NCBI RefSeq assembly: GCF_019703515.2
Contig: NC_059351.1
Location: 20,080,001-20,144,000, forward strand
Length of the DNA: 64,000 bases
Direction: 5' to 3'
Source of the DNA: Myxocyprinus asiaticus
Lineage: Eukaryota; Chordata; Actinopteri; Cypriniformes; Catostomidae
Positions 56,970 to 64,000 of this stretch are shown in pieces; positions within the stretch are counted from its first letter, which is position 1, and the number at the start of each line of letters is the position of its first letter. The position numbers and the translations under genes were made by a program. The notes under the pieces were generated by a model, which was given only the letters and a program-made list of their open reading frames with translations, ran no database searches and was not told the origin of the DNA.

Positions 56970-58844
56970 CAGCAGAGCTCAGGCAGCTTTGTCGGGCAAA
57001 AGAGGATGCTTACAGGGGGGGGGATAAAGCCTTGCACAATCAGGCCAGGAACACACTGAATAAGGAAATCAGAGTGGCTAAAAGAAGCTATTCTGATAAG
57101 GACCCTGCATCAGTGTGGAGTGGCCTGAAACAACATACTAACTACAGGACTCCTACCCCCAACACTGTAGTGGACCAACAACTGGCTGACGACCTGAATG
57201 TGTTCTACTGTTGATTTGAAAGGCCCAATCTCACACCCCACAGTCACTCTGGCCTTCACTTCATACAAACATCAACATCTCCTGCAACACCCCTCCTGCA
57301 CTTAAAATCTGTGAAGTGTGCCGTGTCTTCTGAAAACAAAAGACAATAAAAGCACAGGGCCCAGATGGTGTCTCACCCACTTGTTTAAAATCCTGTGCTA
57401 ACCAGCTGGCCCCCATCTTCACACTGATCTTCAATAGCTCAATAGCTTCAACTAGTGTGAAGTCCCATGCTGCTTCAAACGCTCAATCATCATTCCTGTC
57501 CCAAAGAAACCCAAAAATCACAGGACTACAGGCCCGTCGCTTTGACGTCTGTGGTCATGAAATCATTTGAGAGTCTGGTGTTGGCCCACCTGAAGGACAT
57601 CACTGGACCCTTTCTAGATTCCCTTCAATTTGCTTATTGAGCAAACAAGTCTGTGGATGATGCGGTCAACATGGGATTGCATCATATCCTGCAACATCTG
57701 GACAGACCAGGGACATATGAAGCAAGGATCCTTTTTGTGGACTTCAGTTCGGCTTTCAACACCATCATCCCAGCTATTCTCCAGATAAAATTACACCAAC
57801 TCTCTGTTCTCACGTCTATCTGTCAGTGGATCACCAGCTTTCTGATGGACAAGCAGCAGCTAGTGAGACAGGGGAAATTCACTTCCAGCACACAATCAGC
57901 ACTGGTGCACCCCAGGGATGTGTGCTCTCCTCACTTCTCTTCTCCCCTGTATACATGGTGCAATGACTGCACCACCAAGGACCCCTCCGTCAAGCTCCTG
58001 AAGTTTGCAGAAGACACTATTGTCATCTGCCTCATCCAAGATGATGATGAGTATATATACAGAAGGGAGGTTGAACAGCTGGCTCACTGATGTAGTCAAA
58101 ACATCCTGGAGCTGAACATGCTCAAAATGGTGGAGATGATTGTGAACACCCCAACATTGACCCCCCCCTCACCACTCTAAACAGCGCTGTGGCAGCAGTG
58201 GAGTCATTCAGGTTCCTGGGCACTACCATCTCACAGAACCTGAAGTGAAAGACCCACATTGACTCCACTGTGAAAAAGGCCCAGCATAGGTTATACTTCC
58301 TTCGCCAGTTGAGGAAGATCAACCTGCCACAGGCACTGCTGATACAGTTCTACTCAGCAATCACTGAGTCTGTCCTCTGCATTTCAATAACTGTCTGGTT
58401 TGGTGCAGCTATGAAATCGGATATCACAAGACTACAAAGTACAGTTTGGACTGCTGAGAGGATTACTGGTTGCCCCCTGCCCTCCCTTCAAGAACTGTAC
58501 ACTTCCAGAGTGAGAAAAAAGGCTGGAAAAAAACACTCTGGACCCCACTCCCCCAGCCCACTACCTATTTGAATTGTTGCCTTCTGGCAGGCGCTACAGA
58601 GCACTGAGCACCAGAACCATCAGACACAGGAACAGTTTTTTTCCCTCAGGCTATCCATCTCATGAACATTTAAAACTGCCCCATTGAGCAATAATTAATG
58701 TGCAATACACAGCTTAGTCTATTTATATTTATCCAACATTCCACACCTCTTCTGCCATTACATTCCCTTGCTTCTGTATATAACATTTGTATTTGCATAT
58801 TGTACATACGTGTGTGTGTGTATGTATATTATATATATATATAT
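56970..58844 (+). mobile_element. L2-type LINE copy B, coding part
   Basis: Homologous to copy A from about 11265 onwards. RT landmarks: the frame with [40 protein letters not shown] and LLKFAEDTIVICL, where the usual FADD box reads FAED. Then the C-terminal region KKAQHRLYFLRQLRKINLPQ and a 3' UTR start. Several frameshifts and stops. The 3' UTR is interrupted at 58845 and resumes at 62087. Confidence 0.8.
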
Positions 58845-60422
58845 CAGGGCTCGACAATAAGGACTGCCCGATGGCCCGGGGCCAGTGTGAAAGAGATTCG
58901 GGCCAATTGCAAGAACTGTCACTTGCCCGATCGGGCCAGTGCTGCATTTATAACATTAGTGCAGAGAAAACAACAAGTGAGAAAGCACAACAATTACACT
59001 GAGGAACCTAGTATTATAACCGACGAGAGAGCGCAATTCTATTTAGCTCGCAAAGATGCGCAAGCACATAATATACTGGATGCGGCAAGGCACAGTCGCG
59101 TGCAGACACTGAGCACACTCTCCTAGCACTGACCTCGCTCTTTTCTAAGTGTCTTAGGAGCAGCTATTACCAATGTGTAGAAAATAAAATACAAAAAATC
59201 CACTTAATGAATTTCATAGCGGGATTGCACGTCTTGTGCAACATTTTAAGTATCCCCGCACATTCTGTGTTTACAGTGCACGAAATCCCCACATTTTTCA
59301 TTTTTACATGTCGGTGAAAAGCAGTAATCCTCACATTGGAACACAAAAAAAAGAAAAAAAAAAAAAAAAAAGAAAAACAACAGTTTCATTCTATAGGACT
59401 GAAAATCCATGTCTCTCCGTGCATATGTCTCATCATAATACCTCTCTGTGCAGCGTAGACTGTTTAATGTGCATGCGCTCTCAATAAGTTACAGAGCACT
59501 AGTTTTATTCCCACTGTAAAAAAAAGCTAATTTTCTCTCATTAATTCGCCTTTAGAGATGAAGCGCCAAATGAAATGTAATAAACTTTGTTAAACCCCAG
59601 TTAAACACGTGCCTGGAAATCATGAGCTGCTCAGTATTCAAAATGTAAGTGTAGATTTAATTAAGTTAGTTTCAAAATGTAATCATTAATTTGACATTAT
59701 AATGGCATTTGATATGAAAAGAAGCAAAATCACAATGGCTATTATTATCAGAGCTGTTTAGCTGCAGGCTGAAGATGAATATTCAAAACAGTCTACTTCA
59801 TATCATCCTCATGAAACACCAGTTACATTTCTAATTTCTGGACCGTACAGGTATTTTTGTTTTTGTGCATCGGTCTGTGTTGGTCTTTAGATTGTCTGAT
59901 TTCATGTTATATACACATTCTTAATTCACAGATTAGGCCTAATATCTCCCTAATGTATATTACATGTCACAACCGATTTGGTAGCAAGTCTCTTCTCAGG
60001 GATTCATATGTTTATTACATTCAGCCAATAATCACATCTTTAACTCAGTGATTAAATCTTTGATCCTGTGTGTGAATACACTACTCATGGCCAAAAGTTG
60101 CATGACTAAACGGGTGACCGAAAACACATCATCTGCACAACAGAACTCTTCACTTAAAAACTCATATGTAAATGGCAGGATGGCTGAGGTTATTGGGATG
60201 CATTTATGAATTTATATCTGTAAAGCGCTTATATGGGATTACATAAGGCATAAATCATATCTTGCAAATGTGATTCAGTTTGGGGGGGACATTGTCTTAA
60301 AAACATAATATTTGTAAAAAATAATTATTTTTGGACACATTTTTAAAGCAATGATGGTAAAAACAGCTATTTATCATTTTTGTGTTGGGGCCAGTGAAAA
60401 TTTTCCTTAGCGTTGAGCCCTG
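58845..60422. mobile_element. hAT-like element with 18-bp inverted ends
   Basis: Left end CAGGGCTCGACAATAAGG; right end reverse-complemented CAGGGCTCAACGCTAAGG. The interior starts 'actgcccgatggcccggggccag' and has short degraded coding-like stretches without a clear transposase domain. An 8-bp target duplication is not evident, probably because the site is microsatellite DNA. Confidence 0.65.
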
Positions 60423-60426
60423 TATG

Positions 60427-60428
60427 TC

Positions 60429-60465
<37 letters not shown>

Positions 60466-60504
60466 GTGTGTGTGTGTATATATATATGTATGTGTGTGTG
60501 TGTG

Positions 60505-60536
<32 letters not shown>

Positions 60537-60555
60537 TACATATATACACACACAC
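60427..60555. repeat. Compound (TG)n(TA)n(CA)n palindromic microsatellite
   Basis: TG and TA runs alternate and then reverse into TA and CA runs, giving a near-perfect inverted repeat centred at about 60513. Confidence 0.85.
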
Positions 60556-60627
60556 GCTCAAAAGTTTGCATACCCTGGCAGAAATCGTGAAATTTTGGCA
60601 TTGATTTTGAAAATATGACTGATCATG

Positions 60628-60685
<58 letters not shown>

Positions 60686-60762
60686 ATTGTGCTCAAAAGT
60701 TTGCATACCTTGGCAGAAATCGTGAAATTTTGGCATTGATTTTGAAAATATGACTGATCATG

Positions 60763-60818
<56 letters not shown>

Positions 60819-60955
60819 ATTGTGCTCAAAAGTTTGCATACCTTGGCAGAAATTGTGAAATTTTGGCATTGATTTTGAAAATATGACCATTTATTATCAC
60901 ATAGTTGTCTGGCTCCTTTTTAAATCATAATGATAACAGAAATCACCCAAATAGC
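60556..60955. repeat. Three tandem copies of a Tc1 terminal sequence
   Basis: 'gctcaaaagtttgcatacc-tggcagaaat' begins at 60556, 60691 and 60824 (spacing 135 and 133). Each copy continues 'ttggcattgattttgaaaatatgac', and the first two end in a (TA)n(CA)n tract. Only the third leads into the rest of the element. Confidence 0.85.
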
Positions 60956-62082
60956 CCTGATCAAAAGTTTACATACCCTTGAATGTTTGGCCTTGTTACA
61001 GACACACAGGGTGACACACACAGGTTTAAATGGCAATTAAAGATTAATTTCCCACACCTGTGGCTTTTTAAATTGCAATTAGTGTCGGTGTATAAATAGT
61101 CAATGAGTTTGTTAGCTCTCACGTGGATGCACTGAGCAGGCTAGATACTGAGGCATGGGAAGCAGAAAAGGACTGTCAAAAGACCCGCGTAACAAGGTAA
61201 TGGAACTTTATAAAATGGAAAAGGATATAAAAAGATATCCAAAGCCTTGAAAATGCCAGTCAGTACTGTTCAATCACTTAAGAAGTGGAACATTCGGGGA
61301 TCTCTTGATACCAAGCCAAGGTTAGGTAGACCAAGAAAGATTTCAGCCACAACTGCCAGAAGAATTGTTCAGGATACAAAGAAAAACCCACAGGTAACCT
61401 CAGGAGAAATACAGGCTGCTCTGGAAAAAGACGGTGTGGTTGTTTCAAGGAGCATAATATGACAATATTTGAACAAAAATGAGCTGCATGGTCGAGTTGC
61501 CAGAAAGAAGCCTTTACTGCGCCAATGCCACAAAAAAAAGCTGCACATGGGACCCTCTTGGACTTTCCAGCACAACAATGACCCTAAGCACAAGGCCAAG
61601 TTGACCCTCCAGTGGTTACAGCAGAAAAAGGTGAAGGTTCTGGAGTGGCCATCACAGTCTCCTGACCTTAATATCATCGAGCCACTCTGGGGAGATCTGA
61701 AATGTGCGGTTCATCCAAGATGACCAAAGACTTTGCATGACCTGGAGGCATTTTGCCAAGACGAATGGGCAGCTATACCACCTGCAAGAATTTGGGGCCT
61801 CATAGACAACTATAACAAAAGACTGCACGCTGTCACTGATGCTAAAGGGGGCAATACACAGTATTAAGAACTAAGGGTATGCAGACTTTTGAACAGGGGT
61901 CATTTCATTTTTTTCATTGTTGCCATGTTTTGTTTTATGATTGTACCATTCTGTTATAACCTACAGTTGAATATGAATCCCATAAGAAATAATAGAAATG
62001 TGTTTTGCCTGCTCACTCATGTTTTCTTTAAAAATGGTACATTACCAATTCTCCAAGGGTATGCAAACTTTTGAGCACAACT
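60815..62082 (+). mobile_element. Tc1-like element (third family), internally deleted
   Basis: Left end at about 60815 (caattgtgctcaaaagtttg), right end 'aaacttttgagcacaac' finishing near 62082. Transposase frame starts near 61156 (MGSRKGLSKDPRNK). The tract TKPRLGRPRKISATTARRIV is intact, but a stop follows, then a jump from the [10 protein letters not shown] region to [20 protein letters not shown], removing the part with the first catalytic Asp. [13 protein letters not shown] and the terminal GGNTQY remain. Confidence 0.82.
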
Positions 62083-62086
62083 AGTC

Positions 62087-62255
62087 CTATTGTGTATTTC
62101 CATATATTTTATTTTATTTTATTTCTATATTTGTATTATCCTCTCTACAGTCTTGTTGCTGTATTGTTTGTGCAGTGGAAGCTTCTGTCACCAAGACAAT
62201 TTCCTTGTATGTGTAAGCATACTTGGCAATAAAGTTCATTCTGATCCCTGTTTTT
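62087..62255 (+). mobile_element. L2-type LINE copy B, 3' tail
   Basis: 'agtggaagcttctgtcacc...gtatgtgtaagcatacttggcaataaagttcattctgat' matches the 3' end of copy C at 28850-28932. It completes the LINE begun at 56970. Confidence 0.85.
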
Positions 62256-62841
62256 TCTTAGCTACAACTTCCACGGTTGTATTGAAAAATCCTGTTACAG
62301 TTTACTGTGATAAATGTTAGTAAGGGTGTTGATGTGAAAAGTCTTGTAATTGATGTGGGTGCAGAGCAGGTGTTTACCTCATCGGCTCCGTTTAGAATAT
62401 CGGGGCTCTTTAGCCGTTTGACATGGTTGAATTGCTCCAAAGTATTTTAAAAGCAAAAATTCTCATGCAGAATTCAAATGTGTCGCATGTGCCATGATAT
62501 TGAGGGAAGCCCGATTTAATCGCTCATGTGAGCAGCTCCGCAGCCCTTTCTTTATGCATCAGAGCTTACAGCCCTGATGACGTGCGTGCACACAGAGCAG
62601 AGCGCAACTTCAATCACTCTGCACACATCCGTGTCCCACATGAGAAGCATATTTAGTGCTTATAAAGCGAGATGGATATCATAAGGTTGCTGCATCGCAT
62701 GCAATGAGTACGAACGTGGCTGGCATTAGTGTGTTACAAATAAAGGTGAATCTTAAATACATCGATCTTTACACATTTTATCGATGACATTGCATCGTTG
62801 GTTAATTGATTGATGCATCGATCCATATCTCAGTAATTTTG

Positions 62842-63219
62842 ACCTTGGCATGATTTTTGATGCCAGACGAGCTGATTTGAGTAGTTCTGTAACTGCTGAT
62901 CTCCTGGGATTTTCACACACAACAGTCTCTAGAGTGTATAAAGAATGGTGCGAAAAACAAAAAGCATCCAGTGAGCGGCAGTTCTGCAGACAGAAACGCC
63001 TTGTTGATGAGAGAGGTCACCGGAGAATGGCCAGACTGGTTCAAGCTGACAGAAAGGCTAAGGTAACTCAGATAACCCCTCTGTACAATTGTAGTGAGCA
63101 GAATAGCATCTCAGAATGCACAACATGTCAAACCTTGAGGCGATGGGCTACAACAGCAGAAGACCACGTCGGGCAATTTATTAGGACCATAGTGTTCTTA
63201 AAAGTGCTCGGTGAGTGTA
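62842..63219 (+). pseudogene. Tc1-like (second family) transposase fragment
   Basis: Encodes MIFDARRADLSSSVTADLLG, HTTVSRVYKEWCEKQKASSE, then RMARLVQADRKAKVTQITPL: the DNA-binding N-terminal domain of a Tc1-like transposase. It then jumps to the terminal repeat, so there is no DDE domain. A sister fragment is at 6135-6465. Confidence 0.75.
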
Positions 63220-63603
63220 GTTTTACAGTTAATGCTTCAAGAAAAATCTAAAAATTACTGCACAGTACAAATTGGAAAAAACAAGTACCAATGTTTTCTG
63301 CTTACAATATCCTAATATTTGTTTTCAGTCTTAACAGCCTGATACATATAATAATAATAATTATAAAATGTTAATATAGGTTGATACTGATATTGTCACT
63401 GATATGCTGTGTATCTTTTGAAAATACTGTAAATTATGCAAACAACTGAATGATGTGACGTTATTTTTTGTATGGATCTATTAAGTTGTTCAAAAATACA
63501 TGAAAAATAAAATGCACAAAAAACAATTATTTTTTTTTTTTTTTACTTTTCAAATTTTTAGATTAAAATCATTTTGAGTTTATTTTTTTCTTCCGGGGGC
63601 TTA
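63220..63603. other. No gene seen
   Basis: AT-rich with a T-run at 63531-63544. Confidence 0.4.
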
Positions 63604-64000
63604 AAGCTACACTATGTAACTTTTGGCCCTCTAGCAGTTGAAGCATAGAACTGCAAATTACTTGGAGGAACAAAAAATATGTTTTATTAGCAGGTAAGTT
63701 GCATATCTTCCACTGTTGTTTTGACTTATTGAAAAAATTGTTTCAAAATAAATCATGTTACTAAAGTTAGGCAACGCTGACATTAGACAGCAATTGCTAG
63801 TCATATCAGATAAAGTCAAATGGTGGAAACTATTATAACTTAGCTAGCAGGCAAATAGTCTAAGGAAGTAATTGGTTTAGAGATTGGCATTGTTACCAGC
63901 ATAAAGTAAACTTTATCCTCATAGTCCTTCCTCAAATGAAATCAAGCACTGCAGTACTACAATCCATAATAAAATGTCCTATTAGAGTGGCTAACACTAT
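63604..64000. repeat. Start of a small inverted-repeat element, cut by window end
   Basis: Begins TTAAAGCTACACTATGTAAC, a left end typical of a fish non-autonomous DNA element related in style to the one at 16611. The right end is outside the window. Confidence 0.45.

Larger units (their letters stand above)
56742..62838. mobile_element. hAT-like sequence inserted in the Tc1-like element
   Basis: Left segment 56742-56969 starts TTAGGGGTGTAAATCGG and contains 'aatacgat' and 'tcgattct' motifs. Right segment 62256-62838 ends with 'tgatgcatcgatccat'. These look like the two ends of a 'GGGGTGTAA'-type DNA transposon, but the right terminus is degenerate. Layer two of the nest, less certain than the others. 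Confidence 0.4.
56672..63219 (+). mobile_element. Tc1-like element opened by a four-layer nest
   Basis: Left end at 56672: 'tacacacactgagcactttattaggaacacctgta'. Right end at 63170-63219: 'tttattaggaccatagtg...gtgctcggtgagtgta', its imperfect reverse complement. Left part 56672-56741 and right part about 62840-63219 are the two halves of one element of the second Tc1-like family; everything between is later insertion. The right half encodes a transposase fragment but has lost the catalytic part. Confidence 0.7.

Noticed and set aside
58698..59126. 142-codon plus-strand frame
   Set aside because: Crosses from the LINE 3' UTR through a TA microsatellite into a hAT-like element; not a biological unit.
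60367..60890. Minus- and plus-strand frames of repeated Tyr-Ile, Val-Cys and His-Thr
   Set aside because: Pure translations of TA, TG and CA microsatellites.
60556..60955. Regularly spaced repeats resembling a small CRISPR array
   Set aside because: Eukaryotic context; the units are Tc1 terminal sequence and the 'spacers' are TA/CA microsatellites.
62378..62434. Possible further donson exon on the minus strand (QFNHVKRLKSPDILNGADE before a GTAAAC donor, phase 0)
   Set aside because: Protein-like and in phase with the exon at 54828, but it has a poor acceptor, would be only 57 nt, and lies inside the sequence interpreted as the right half of a hAT-like insertion. Not enough to call.

Overview
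The window is nuclear DNA of a bony fish, most likely a cypriniform (carp or minnow type). This rests on introns with GT-AG borders, dense Tc1/mariner, hAT-like, L1 and L2-type elements, the small 'AGGGATAGTTCAC' inverted-repeat elements common in cyprinid genomes, and fish-like son and donson coding sequence. There are no bacterial-style operons. I cannot name the species.

Two host genes are clear. son (SON DNA- and RNA-binding protein) lies on the plus strand from 31516 to 42861. Its 13 coding exons join without a frame break to 1,131 codons plus a stop: a Lys-rich N-terminal part, two RS-rich blocks, a G-patch and a C-terminal dsRNA-binding domain. Downstream on the minus strand are the last two coding exons of a donson-like gene (54828 to 53540), in the converging order expected from the name 'downstream neighbour of SON'. 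Its earlier exons must lie mainly beyond the right edge. Between the two genes is a decayed immunoglobulin-superfamily membrane-protein gene (minus, 47750 to 44991). On the left, 22909-27811 holds a decayed plus-strand C-type-lectin-like locus: a signal-peptide exon, several copies of an exon unit I do not recognise, and two C-type lectin exons. A possible orphan 3'-terminal exon with a poly(A) signal lies at 7436-7985.

Most of the rest is transposon sequence, much of it nested. At 1-5850 a broken L1 sits inside a Tc1-like element and is flanked by a perfect 16-bp target-site duplication. At 9155-12446 an L2-type LINE has its 5' part inverted. At 17900-20985 there is a cluster of small inverted-repeat elements and a 410-bp sequence present twice, the second copy flanked by a perfect 16-bp duplication. 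At 29416-31470 a degenerate ~100-bp tandem array runs almost to the son start codon and is split by a 5S-rRNA-like SINE that itself holds another element. In the donson intron, 54977-56556 is a Tc1 element with near-identical ~195-bp terminal repeats and an uninterrupted transposase frame. At 56672-63219 a Tc1-like element contains, in turn, a hAT-like sequence, an L2 LINE, and then a second hAT-like and a second Tc1 element.

I saw no CRISPR array, tRNA, operon or phage. The points most worth a second look are the lectin locus with its repeated exons, the 42-bp perfect hairpin at 8137-8225, the duplicated 410-bp segment, the intact Tc1 copy, and the tandem array abutting the son promoter.
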